A stretch of 51,951 nucleotides of DNA from Gammaproteobacteria bacterium (GCA_013151645.1 JAADHU010000001.1:1-51951); one strand, 5' to 3'; shown: positions 1 through 7,746, numbered from the stretch's first letter. Numbers and translations are program-made. Notes: a model not told the origin generated them from the letters alone.

Positions 1-2
1 CT

Positions 3-65
3 CTGGAATTTGACGGTGTGTTCGACAGCTACTATGAAAATCAACCGAACATGGACGAGCAGTAG
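3..65 (+). CDS. C-terminal end of an unidentified protein (partial)
   Basis: Reading frame 3 is open from the window edge to a TAG at 63-65 and gives an acidic, tyrosine-containing tail ending in NQPNMDEQ. The other two plus frames give a stop at once or an unlikely composition. The visible 20 residues are too few to name a family. It converges on the universal stress protein gene. This could be a real gene end or a chance open stretch. Confidence 0.4.
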   Translation: MEFDGVFDSYYENQPNMDEQ

Positions 66-104
66 GCATAAAAGCACAACCATCGATTTGTGAGCGGATT
101 TGCT

Positions 105-121
105 GGCCTGCAATACAGGCC
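105..121. terminator. Short perfect hairpin between convergent genes
   Basis: GGCCTG and CAGGCC form a perfect 6-bp stem with a 5-nt loop, placed between the end of the plus-strand partial gene and the end of the minus-strand stress-protein gene. There is no clear T-run on either side, so it is only a weak terminator candidate. Confidence 0.25.
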
Positions 122-180
122 GTTCCTGCGCTCGTCTCGCGAATCAGGAATGGTGGTCCGCATGGACGCAGATTGGCGCT

Positions 181-621
181 CTATACGGACATCACGGGTA
201 TCAGCTGACTTATCCTCTCGCTGAGCTGTAATGGCAAATTCCGGGAGCGGAACCTGCCCCATGCCGTCAACTGCTTATACCCTGTGATGAGCAAGTCCGG
301 TGCACTCAGGCCGATTTCTTCTAGAATCTCACTGGCAGGGTCTCCGTGCCTGGTCTTGAACCCCGCGTCCAGCCCTGCCGCCTGGCACATGCGGACAAAG
401 CGATCCTGCAGTTGACCTGCTTCCGACGCCAGGCATTCATCGACATATTCGAGGTATTCCCTGCGTCCCTGGGAATAGAGTTCGTTGTAGAATTTTTTAA
501 GCCATGGATCGATGACGTGCAGTGCTGTCACGCAAGCTGATTGCGTCAAGCCGAGATATATGGCCCGTTGAATAGCATCGTTGCTATGCGGCTCTCCATC
601 GACACAGACCAGTATTTTCAT
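181..621 (-). CDS. Universal stress protein family protein
   Basis: A 146-residue single-domain UspA-like protein, the usual size for the family. The N-terminus (KILVCVDGEPHSNDAIQRA) matches the family pattern of beta-strand 1, a D near residue 8, and an N/S-rich helix start. A later segment, GDPASEILEE, and PDLLITGYKQL match the central G-D-P and the hydrophobic strand. The canonical ATP-binding G-x2-G-x9-G-S/T motif is not clear: after ITGYKQLTAWGRFRSRN the glycines are replaced, so nucleotide binding is uncertain. It sits 12 bp after the exporter gene and is probably the last gene of that transcript. Family members are cytoplasmic stress modulators. Its pairing with an anion exporter suggests joint expression under stress (inference). 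Confidence 0.85.
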   Translation of the reverse strand: MKILVCVDGEPHSNDAIQRAIYLGLTQSACVTALHVIDPWLKKFYNELYSQGRREYLEYVDECLASEAGQLQDRFVRMCQAAGLDAGFKTRHGDPASEILEEIGLSAPDLLITGYKQLTAWGRFRSRNLPLQLSERISQLIPVMSV

Positions 622-633
622 GCTACCGGTTCG

Positions 634-1923
634 TTAAGTCCCGGTCACCTGCAGCCAGCGGCTGCCTATTAGCAACACCGCGCCCAGTCCCAATACCATC
701 TTGACCAGGGCCGCTACCATTCCAATCGTGAAAGCCTTGCCACCGGCTTTCTTCATATCGTCAATGGAAATCGACAAACCGATGCCCGCGAATCCAACGG
801 CAAAAAACCAGATATAGACTGAATTCAATGCCCAGAATGCCGAACCCGCAATCTTCGGACCGCCCAGCGCATCGAGTTTCAAGCTGTTTAGAAACACGAG
901 CAGAAAAAAACCGAGAATAAAGACGGGAAACTTATCCTTAACCAGCTGCCATTTGTTGATCTCCTGACCGGGTTCCAGCTTGCCGGTACGCAAGATATAG
1001 AACCAGAGAGAAAACAGCACAACCAGAGGCAGTAACATGATCCGCGCCACGTTGATCAACACGGCCGTATCCCTGGCTTCCGTCCCGTACCACTCGGCCG
1101 CCGCAACCAGTTGCGCCGTATTCAGGATTGCCACGGCGGACCAGGCGCCAAACTGTGACTCCGACAAATCGATACTCGTACCGATGTAAGGCAGGGTAAA
1201 TAACATCAGCGTGCCGAAGAACAAAATGGTACCGATCGCATACGCCATTTCGATGGGACTCGATCGAACCACCGGTGAGGTGGCGATGATCGCGGACACA
1301 CCGCACACGCCGGTGCCGGCGCCCATAATGCCACCCAATCCGTCGGATACCCCCCACTTCTTACACAACCACATGACCACGATGGCCGTGCCAAAAATAA
1401 ACACCACAACCAGCGCCAGGCCCACACCCCCTACCTTGACAATGTCGGCCCAAACATAGTGAACACCCAGAATAATGATGCCCGGCTTGATGATCGCCCG
1501 AGCAATGCTGATTCCCGGATACAGTGACTTTGGAAGCGGCAACGTATTGCGTATCAATATGCCGCCCAACAACAGAATCGCGACGTACTTCAATTGTGCT
1601 TTCTCGGAAAGAAAGGTCGCCCAGCCCCATTTCTGCCCAACCGTTCCGCCAACTTTATCCAATGCGCTGCGGTGCTTTTCGATGGCTGTCCTGACAGTAA
1701 GTAGCGATCCACCGCTATCACCTGATTTCACCATCTCCTGCAATTTCAGTTGCAGCGCCGGAATCGCCAGCGAAGCCTCGTCGGCTTTGTGATAATTACT
1801 GACGAAACGATCAAGGTTCATGCCCGCAAAGGCGAATGCCAGGCAAAAAGCGAGGCCGGGCAGATACCTGACCCAGTCAGGAACGAGAAGGGATCTTAGT
1901 CGCTGCATTTCGACCTCACGCAA
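634..1923 (-). CDS. YeiH-type putative sulfate exporter (PSE/UPF0324 family)
   Basis: A 429-residue multi-pass inner-membrane protein. The centre has the family signature region around GIMGAGTGVCGVSAIIAT, preceded by long hydrophobic helices, with about ten predicted membrane segments and a first helix near residues 17-37. Family members (YeiH and relatives) are described as putative exporters of sulfate or sulfite. The substrate here is not shown by the sequence. Residues of roughly 40-100 form a soluble, probably periplasmic insert (with the stretch KSGDSGGSLLTVRTAIEKHR) that is longer than in the short bacterial relatives. Genes on both sides are close (38 bp after the small membrane peptide, 12 bp before the stress protein), so the three probably form one operon. 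Confidence 0.85.
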   Translation of the reverse strand: MREVEMQRLRSLLVPDWVRYLPGLAFCLAFAFAGMNLDRFVSNYHKADEASLAIPALQLKLQEMVKSGDSGGSLLTVRTAIEKHRSALDKVGGTVGQKWGWATFLSEKAQLKYVAILLLGGILIRNTLPLPKSLYPGISIARAIIKPGIIILGVHYVWADIVKVGGVGLALVVVFIFGTAIVVMWLCKKWGVSDGLGGIMGAGTGVCGVSAIIATSPVVRSSPIEMAYAIGTILFFGTLMLFTLPYIGTSIDLSESQFGAWSAVAILNTAQLVAAAEWYGTEARDTAVLINVARIMLLPLVVLFSLWFYILRTGKLEPGQEINKWQLVKDKFPVFILGFFLLVFLNSLKLDALGGPKIAGSAFWALNSVYIWFFAVGFAGIGLSISIDDMKKAGGKAFTIGMVAALVKMVLGLGAVLLIGSRWLQVTGT

Positions 1924-1961
1924 GCACGCATTGGAAAATCAGGAACCAAGCTGTACATCCC

Positions 1962-2150
1962 TTAAAACAGGAACAACACTTTGGTGAAAAAATTGTGGAT
2001 TTGCTCAGGAAAGGCCGTACTAAGGAAAAAGATACCCACGGCAATAATTATGGCCCAGATATCCTCGCGTTTTTCTGAAGAAAACACTTCTCGGGCGACG
2101 AGTTCAACTTCAGTGTCGTGCTGCTTGTCGGAACCGTCCGATTTGACCAT
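1962..2150 (-). CDS. Small single-pass membrane protein, 62 aa, ahead of the exporter
   Basis: The product has a charged N-terminal half (DGSDKQHDTEVELVAREVFSSEKRED) and one hydrophobic segment near residues 31-50 (IWAIIIAVGIFFLSTAF), then a short hydrophobic end. It begins with ATG and lies 38 bp upstream of the exporter on the same strand. I do not recognise a named family. The position suggests a small subunit or leader gene of the exporter (inference). The 127 bp upstream, 2151-2277, hold no clear gene and may contain the promoter for this operon, separate from the cassette before it. Confidence 0.65.
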   Translation of the reverse strand: MVKSDGSDKQHDTEVELVAREVFSSEKREDIWAIIIAVGIFFLSTAFPEQIHNFFTKVLFLF

Positions 2151-2277
2151 GGTGTACCCGCTCGCTGACTATCTCGTTGCGAAATTGCGCCGCAAGAATA
2201 GGGAATTCCATATCGATGGGCAAGCAAATCGAGCAGGCCCGTGCCGGAGTGCGTAACAACGATCCGGAATGTCCGGG

Positions 2278-2994
2278 CTAGTGATGCGCCACCGAAACCT
2301 TTGCCCATACACGATCATTCTTATCAATATCCAGTTCATCGATCACAACGGTACTACCGGCTGCGGCAACACCGGTAATTCTTGCGAGACTATAGTCCGG
2401 TGATCGCGGCTTGTCGGCTCTCACATTGACTGCCTGTTTCAGTTCATAGCTTTGACCTTGTACAGGTACAATCTCCCCTTTATCGAGCTTGATTCGAGAA
2501 TCCTTAACGGGCGGCGTAAAGTCGCCAAGGTAGCTCCAGCCCTGAATCTCACGGGTGGTCGCTGTTGTCGCAGTAGTCCCGATCCCACCGATAATCTCCT
2601 GTGCTGCCTCTTGCATCTTAGTTACGCCACGCGTTTCGTCTGCCGTGTCCAGTATTTTTTTCACCTCGTTCCAGATCTTTGGTTCCCGACTTCCAAGATC
2701 GATTAACACGCCCATCAATTCCGGGTTTTGTGGCGCCATTATCATGCTGACGGCCATACTCGGGTCTTCTTTGTTCAGCATGTACAAGGCATAAGCAGCC
2801 ATCTTCGCCTTGGCGGGATCTTCGCCGGCCATCATGTCGAAATACGGTTTCATCGCTTCAACGTTCTTGATCTGGCTTTCGACTTTGGTAATGTTTTGAT
2901 TAAGATAGGCACCGAAAACGACCACCAGTATCGGTGTCAGCACGACCAGAGCCGACTGTATTTTATCGAATGCAGATTTTTCTGTTGTAGCCAT
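2278..2994 (-). CDS. Membrane-anchored protein with C-terminal SH3-like region, last gene of the caspase cassette
   Basis: A 238-residue protein that I cannot assign to a named family. Residues about 14-31 (ALVVLTPILVVVFGAYL) form one membrane anchor. Residues 35-140 are helical and include a stretch rich in methionine and alanine. Residues about 165-236 have the spacing of a bacterial SH3-like fold (KGEIVPVQGQSYELKQAVNVRAD... RITGVAAAGSTVVIDEL... RVWAKVSV), as found in SH3b domains that bind wall or peptides. The gene starts 30 bp after the CHAT protease gene on the same strand, so they are probably co-transcribed. A membrane anchor with a ligand-type domain could localise or receive a signal for the proteases (inference). 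Confidence 0.75.
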   Translation of the reverse strand: MATTEKSAFDKIQSALVVLTPILVVVFGAYLNQNITKVESQIKNVEAMKPYFDMMAGEDPAKAKMAAYALYMLNKEDPSMAVSMIMAPQNPELMGVLIDLGSREPKIWNEVKKILDTADETRGVTKMQEAAQEIIGGIGTTATTATTREIQGWSYLGDFTPPVKDSRIKLDKGEIVPVQGQSYELKQAVNVRADKPRSPDYSLARITGVAAAGSTVVIDELDIDKNDRVWAKVSVAHH

Positions 2995-3024
2995 TGTATT
3001 TATCCTTCCACAGTGGAATTTCGC

Positions 3025-3564
3025 TCAATCGGCCGATCCGGCGTACATATACGCAGGAACGCAGCCTGGCTTTCCCTTCTCAAGGACCGCTTCGAACGCC
3101 TCTTTTACAGTTACAGAAACTTTTAGCGCATTGTAAAAATCGTGCGTGAATTTTCTTGCTACTACATCGCGTACTACTCGCGTCGTACCGATGGCCGATG
3201 GCACCACGTCTCCAAGCGAGACGGCCAGAGCTTCGCTGTCACACGTATTGAGCACGACCAGTTCTACGGCCGAATCTGTCAGAAACTCTCTTAGCATTTC
3301 CCCACTCAGTGCTTCTTTTTCGCAACCAGCCCCCCGCAAATGCAAACCTTCCTGTGCGCTCGCATGCCCGCTAAAATGAAGTACGTCGAAACTCTTCTCA
3401 ACACTGTTTTTTTCGAGTGCTCCCCGCAAATCGTCAACCTCCGCAGCCGGTAAGATCTGCAGCGAATGATCGCCTGACTCAAACAGTTTTTTCAGCGTCC
3501 GGAATTCTCGCTCAATGTCGATGTATTCATCGGCCGAATTTGCTGAAACGAAGAGCACGTCCAT
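3025..3564 (-). CDS. Short CHAT-domain protease (caspase-HetF-associated fold)
   Basis: A 179-residue stand-alone CHAT domain. The catalytic histidine is His67 in VLHFSGHA and the catalytic cysteine is Cys108 in VVLNTCDS. The C-terminal part (AIGTTRVVRDVVARKFTHDFYNAL) matches the CHAT core after the active site. The N-terminal MDVLFVSANS with a following acidic ERE helix is typical of CHAT units found with signalling domains. It lacks the TPR or effector-associated domains usually fused to CHAT, so a partner in trans is expected. The gene lies 43 bp after the metacaspase gene and 30 bp before the SH3-like protein. Two caspase-fold proteases of different subfamilies in one operon suggest a cascade (inference). 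Confidence 0.88.
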   Translation of the reverse strand: MDVLFVSANSADEYIDIEREFRTLKKLFESGDHSLQILPAAEVDDLRGALEKNSVEKSFDVLHFSGHASAQEGLHLRGAGCEKEALSGEMLREFLTDSAVELVVLNTCDSEALAVSLGDVVPSAIGTTRVVRDVVARKFTHDFYNALKVSVTVKEAFEAVLEKGKPGCVPAYMYAGSAD

Positions 3565-3607
3565 TGCTAACTATCCCACACCCACAAGGAAGTTCATGAT
3601 TGCTGCG

Positions 3608-4600
3608 TCAAGGAGATTCAATTGAGAACGGTCGTTGATCAACAAACTCGTCCAGATGCGATACCAGTTCTTTATCCGAAACAGCAACAAAATTCGGCAC
3701 CTGTTTTTTTACGTTGCTTGAATCGCCATCATTGCGTTTCACCGCACCGACATAATCCTCCAGGAGCTCTGCTCTTATTTTCTTGGCAAAATCCTGGTAG
3801 TTGCCCTTGAAACGGCCACTGTCCCACACACTCTTGACCGCGCGCGTAAAGAATCCATTCTCATCGTTACCCATTGCCTCCTCGCTATCCTGGCACGCCG
3901 AGATCAATATTCGACTGGCCCTCAGTTTCGCGGGCGGGTTCTCGAGATTGCGCTGAATGCGGTCATAGTCGTCTCGTCTGGCCTTATAGACCGCTTTGGC
4001 CGTTTCGCGTGGCATTGCGCGAACGCTGGTTTCACCCAATGCGCTATCCCCGCTGGCAGAAACGGTTCCTCCCGACCGGGTAGCCGTACCACTGTGGCAG
4101 GAGTCGCTGAAAACAAGAATCCGTACACGCTCCGCAAACTCGGTGTACAGGGCCCGTTGCTCATCGTCCAGAAACATGCGGTCGTACAGGCACCAGGTCT
4201 CGTCTTCGTTGTCAGCCTCGTCATTCGTGAGATCGACAACCTGGCTGCCGTGACCGGCGTAACTCACGAGAAAAATATCGCCGGCCTTGAGTGCTCGTGC
4301 CGCATTGCGGATTTCCTGCTCGACCCTGGCAACGGTTGCATCCTCGGTGGCCAGAACGGTGACATCGAACCCCTGCGTCGCTGCGATTTCGGCCATATCA
4401 ATCGCATCTTTCTCACAGCCTTTTTTAGGACCACCCAGAGGCCCTTTCCAACCGACAACGCAGCGATCGCCGGCAACCTCCAATCGATTATTGCCGTCGT
4501 GAGCGAAAACGCTGTAGCGGTAGTGGTCATAGGTCTGCAGCGGATACTCAAGCGCATTGAGCGAATTGACGCCGATGTGTAGTGAGATGCCCCTGGCCAA
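3608..4600 (-). CDS. Metacaspase-like protease (peptidase C14 family)
   Basis: A 330-residue cytoplasmic cysteine protease. The catalytic pair is visible: His117 in SYAGHGSQ and Cys168 in SDSCHSGTA, the DSCHSG form typical of metacaspases/orthocaspases. The acidic stretch between them (NDEADNEDETWCLYD) corresponds to the region that gives these enzymes a basic P1 preference, so cleavage after Arg/Lys is expected from the family. The start is TTG at 4600: an in-frame stop lies a few codons upstream, no in-frame ATG precedes the conserved GISLHIGVN strand, and a run of six G lies about 9 nt upstream. An ATG at 4605 is in another frame. The gene is directly downstream of the Arg-ended heptapeptide repeat gene, which makes that protein the first candidate substrate. 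Confidence 0.9.
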   Translation of the reverse strand: MARGISLHIGVNSLNALEYPLQTYDHYRYSVFAHDGNNRLEVAGDRCVVGWKGPLGGPKKGCEKDAIDMAEIAATQGFDVTVLATEDATVARVEQEIRNAARALKAGDIFLVSYAGHGSQVVDLTNDEADNEDETWCLYDRMFLDDEQRALYTEFAERVRILVFSDSCHSGTATRSGGTVSASGDSALGETSVRAMPRETAKAVYKARRDDYDRIQRNLENPPAKLRASRILISACQDSEEAMGNDENGFFTRAVKSVWDSGRFKGNYQDFAKKIRAELLEDYVGAVKRNDGDSSNVKKQVPNFVAVSDKELVSHLDEFVDQRPFSIESP

Positions 4601-4758
4601 ATCATCGTCCCCCCGCGTTTAGCCTGCCACTTCCGTCAAGCTTGAGTCCGCTACAACATTGCCCTTCAGCAACGGGCCGAAGCACGACGAAGTAGTCAGT
4701 TGCCATCAGCAACCGGAATAAGAAATCGAATCGTATTTGAAGATCGAGACGATCAGTT

Positions 4759-5001
4759 TCAGCGTGACTCGCCTGGACCGCCGCGCGATTCACCCGGGCC
4801 ACCGCGCGATTCACCGGGTCCACCCCGTGATTCACCCGGACCGCCGCGCGACTCGCCTGGACCACCGCGTGACTCGCCTGGGCCACCTCGCGATTCACCT
4901 GGACCGCCTCTGGATTCGCCCGGACCGCCTCTGGATTCTCCCGGACCGCCTCGTGATTCGCCCGGACCGCCTCGTGTTGATTCTTTTTCGACTGTTGTCA
5001 T
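4759..5001 (-). CDS. Poly-heptapeptide protein: leader plus ten GGPGESR repeats
   Basis: An 80-residue protein made of a ten-residue leader (MTTVEKESTR) and ten perfect copies of GGPGESR, ending exactly at the last Arg. The ten 21-bp units differ at nearly every wobble position, including Arg codons CGA, CGC, CGG and AGA, yet none changes the amino acid. In the complementary plus frame, the same changes would alter Arg to Leu, so the minus frame is the selected one. A strong Shine-Dalgarno (GAGGGGG) lies about 8-10 nt before the ATG. It is 71 bp after the cyclase-like gene and 158 bp before the metacaspase. Expected to be disordered. Possible roles: precursor of a released heptapeptide, protease decoy or substrate, or an RGG-type RNA-binding low-complexity protein. 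No function is established. Confidence 0.85.
   Translation of the reverse strand: MTTVEKESTRGGPGESRGGPGESRGGPGESRGGPGESRGGPGESRGGPGESRGGPGESRGGPGESRGGPGESRGGPGESR
4762..4971 (-). repeat. Ten tandem 21-bp coding repeats
   Basis: Ten in-frame units of exactly 21 bp each encode GGPGESR. Units 2 and 3 use AGA for Arg with TCC for Ser, and are nearly identical to each other; the other units form a mixed set. Differences are synonymous only. There are no spacers, so this is a coding minisatellite and not a CRISPR array. Confidence 0.95.
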
Positions 5002-5042
5002 GCGAGCACCCCCTCGTCAGTTCTTATTTTTTGTTAGACGAC

Positions 5043-5076
5043 ATAATACTAGCACTTTATTTGAACAGGCGGTCAA
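5043..5076 (-). promoter_or_regulatory. Possible promoter of the heptapeptide gene
   Basis: The 71 bp between the cyclase-like gene and the repeat gene are AT-rich. They hold a TTGACC-like -35 (5071-5076, overlapping the upstream stop codon) and -10 candidates TAGTAT (5046-5051) or TATTAT (5043-5048), with spacing of 19 or 22. The spacing is not ideal. If real, the small protein can be made at higher level than the cyclase-like protein. Confidence 0.35.
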
Positions 5077-7562
5077 TCTTGAGCCGTTGACTGCAGCGTA
5101 TCGTAGGCAGCGTAGCCCCGTAACGCCGCCAAATCAGGATCACCGGCGAGCAGCGACCTTGACCACCCGCCTTCAACTGTTCGCTGAAAGTACTCCTGCG
5201 CATGATCGAGTTCACCAAATTCCAGGCTCAGCAAAGTGGCGAAATAATACGCGGTTGAATCGGTGGTGAGTTCCAACAAACGTGCGAGTTGCTCCCGTGC
5301 CTGTATCAACTGGCCGGTGTGGGCGTAGTACAAACCCAGGCGCCCGACACTGCCCCAGTCGGTTGGATTGATCGCCAACTGCTGTTCGGCCAGTTTGATG
5401 GCGGTATCGTAGGCATCGTTGGCATTTTTATCTTCACCTTCGACAAAGCGATACGCGTCCCCCAGATGCCCCCACGCGGAATGAACATCCGGTGCGAGAT
5501 CGATGGCTTGCTTCTGATCCTCAATGGCTTTGAGATATTGGTGACGATAATAATAAACGAGTCCACGGTTGGCGTAGGTCCAGCGGGAGGGCAAGGGCGA
5601 AGCATTAAACGCTTGCTCCGCCTGTTCCAGATCGCCGAGCGCAAGATAGGCATTTCCCAGATTGTCATAGCCTATGCCGCTATCCGGCGCCAACTCGGTC
5701 ACTTTCAGGTGGCGCTTGATCGCCTCATCGTAGCGCGATTGGTCATACAGAAAGTTTCCGAAGGCCCGGTGAACACCCCAGTAACCGCTTTCCACCCTTT
5801 CCGCTTGCCGGAAGGTACTCTCCGCTTCCTTCAGTCGGTTCTGATCGGCATAAGTTTGTGCCAGTGCCAGGTAGGAACTGACCGCATTCGGCTGCGTCTC
5901 GATCGCGTTTTGCAGGTTCAAGATCGCTTGCTCATATTGGCCGCTGATCCGATACAGATTCCCCAGTGCAACGTAAACTTCCCACAAGCCATCGTCCAGC
6001 GTAAGCGCAAGTTGACACTCGACCTCTGCTTTCTCGAAAGACTCCGGACTCCTGGCGAATTCATAACGGGCCAGGTGAGTTTCGCAAAGGCCCGCGTGCG
6101 CCTGAGCGAATTCCGGGTCAAGATCGATTGATCGTCCGAACAGATCGGCCGCGCTTGCCAGCGTTGTGATTTCGGCCGGCCGCCGCAAATAGTCCCGACC
6201 GCGCAGGTAGTAGTCGTAGGCCTCCGTGCTTTCGGTTGGCTGCGCCACTATCTGCATTTGCGACTCCCGCGAGAGCACCGGCACAATCGCCGATACGACC
6301 GAACGTGCGATGTCGCTTTGAATGTCAAGGATGTCATCAAACTGGCGGTCGTAGGTCTTGCTCCACAACAAGCTGCCGGTTTTCGCATCGTCCAGCAAAG
6401 TCGTTACGCGGATACGATCTCCTTCGCGACGCACACTGCCCGACAGAATGTTATTCACCATCAGCTTCGATGCGATCGTGCCGATGTCTACGTCCTTCCC
6501 CTTGAAGTAAAAGGACGACATGCGCGAAGCGACTTTAAGTTCCTGAATTCTGCCGAGCACACTGAGTAACTCGTCTGCGAGCCCGTCCGCAAAATATTCA
6601 TCTTCGGGGTCCGTGCTGCGATTTTCAAACGCCAGCACGGCAATAGATTCGAGTTCGCTAACGTCAACGCCATCGAGCGTCGTCGACAGGTAGTTGTCAT
6701 ATATCAGGAACACGACCGCGACAACCAGCAAAGTGATGATGGCACCGTCCAGCCGCCTGCCCGTCAGCCACCGCATACTCGATTGACGCAGAATATCGTC
6801 GCTGCGCTTCAATCCCCGTGGCGTTAATTCGTAGACCCAGGCCAACACCACCGCCAGCGGAAACCCCAGGATCACCAATGAAATGAATCCTTGCATGATC
6901 CAGCGCGGGCTATCGAACGTTGGCAGGACGACATCTGCGACTTGAATGAGCAACCACGCGACGACGGTATAGGCGACCCCGACTCTGAAGACATTGCGCC
7001 GTTTTAGTTCTTCCCACAGCGAGATGTATCCCTTCTCAACTCCGGGCTCAACAACCTGGTAGATAGCGACCGGTTCCGGGATGTGCCTGATTCTTTTTTC
7101 GCCCGCGAATTCGACGCCGACCCGCATCCGTTGTTTCGCGTGCTCGTATACAGTACCCGCCAGGCAAATCCCGCCCGGTACGGCCATTTTCTGCAGACCG
7201 ACAGCAATATCCACGCCGTCGCCGTAGAGACTGCCGTTTTTCTCCGAGACATCGCCGACGTTCAGCCCGATGCGCAGCAAAGCGCGTTCATCGGGCGGTA
7301 ACGGATCGTTCTTTTCAAGCATCGCCCTCTGGATTGCGACAGCACAATGCACGGCGTTGACGGCACTGGAAAACTCAGCGATGGACGTTTCGTCAGCGGA
7401 ATGGAAACAATGGCCGTCGTGTTCGGCGACCAGGCTAAGAAAAATATCTCGCCTTAAGGTGACCGCTTTTTCGTCTCCGAACGCAGCGGCGTCTTGTGAC
7501 CGACTTTCGTCGGACACATCCGCAGCGAGCAGCGTCGCAATTCTGCGCCTGCTTTCGGACAA
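5073..7562 (-). CDS. Degenerate class III cyclase / TolB-like / TPR membrane protein
   Basis: An 829-residue protein. Residues 1-170 are a class III nucleotide cyclase domain (LLAADVSDES, RIGLNVGDV, LYGDGVDIA). Residues about 180-290 hold three membrane segments, with the ELKRRNVFRVGVAYTVVAW stretch seen in this family. Residues about 300-430 are a TolB N-terminal/FlgO-like domain (SIAVLAFEN...FADGLADELL). Residues about 447-810 are TPR repeats. One metal Asp (D15) is kept, and D57 is a shifted candidate for the second. The transition-state Asn and Arg of the usual NIAAR motif are replaced by D118 and G122, so it is probably not an active cyclase. The start is TTG at 7562 with a run of seven G upstream; TATACT at 7606-7611 is a possible -10. 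It heads the cassette and is the likely sensor. Confidence 0.85.
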   Translation of the reverse strand: MSESRRRIATLLAADVSDESRSQDAAAFGDEKAVTLRRDIFLSLVAEHDGHCFHSADETSIAEFSSAVNAVHCAVAIQRAMLEKNDPLPPDERALLRIGLNVGDVSEKNGSLYGDGVDIAVGLQKMAVPGGICLAGTVYEHAKQRMRVGVEFAGEKRIRHIPEPVAIYQVVEPGVEKGYISLWEELKRRNVFRVGVAYTVVAWLLIQVADVVLPTFDSPRWIMQGFISLVILGFPLAVVLAWVYELTPRGLKRSDDILRQSSMRWLTGRRLDGAIITLLVVAVVFLIYDNYLSTTLDGVDVSELESIAVLAFENRSTDPEDEYFADGLADELLSVLGRIQELKVASRMSSFYFKGKDVDIGTIASKLMVNNILSGSVRREGDRIRVTTLLDDAKTGSLLWSKTYDRQFDDILDIQSDIARSVVSAIVPVLSRESQMQIVAQPTESTEAYDYYLRGRDYLRRPAEITTLASAADLFGRSIDLDPEFAQAHAGLCETHLARYEFARSPESFEKAEVECQLALTLDDGLWEVYVALGNLYRISGQYEQAILNLQNAIETQPNAVSSYLALAQTYADQNRLKEAESTFRQAERVESGYWGVHRAFGNFLYDQSRYDEAIKRHLKVTELAPDSGIGYDNLGNAYLALGDLEQAEQAFNASPLPSRWTYANRGLVYYYRHQYLKAIEDQKQAIDLAPDVHSAWGHLGDAYRFVEGEDKNANDAYDTAIKLAEQQLAINPTDWGSVGRLGLYYAHTGQLIQAREQLARLLELTTDSTAYYFATLLSLEFGELDHAQEYFQRTVEGGWSRSLLAGDPDLAALRGYAAYDTLQSTAQD

Positions 7563-7746
7563 AATGGACCCCCCCTGGGCGAATTTTGAATATTCGGCTG
7601 ACTGCAGTATACATCAGGCCACGGCTTACCCTGCTGCTGAAACTCATCGCCATGAGAACAATGGCCTTTGAAGCGGTGCGGCAAAGAACTGGAGATACTC
7701 TCGCGAACCGCTTGTAGACGAACAATACGCCTGGGAGCGAACCGGG

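Noticed and set aside
4264-4605. ATG at 4605 as start of the metacaspase
   Set aside because: It is in a different frame and gives a short product without the active site; the TTG at 4600 gives the conserved N-terminus.
4759-4971. CRISPR array
   Set aside because: The 21-bp units follow each other without spacers, keep a reading frame and differ at wobble positions.
4700-5269. Plus-strand frames reading DSPGPP repeats through the heptapeptide gene
   Set aside because: They are the complement of the GGPGESR gene. Unit differences are synonymous only in the minus frame and change Arg to Leu in this one; the frame also runs into the cyclase-like gene.
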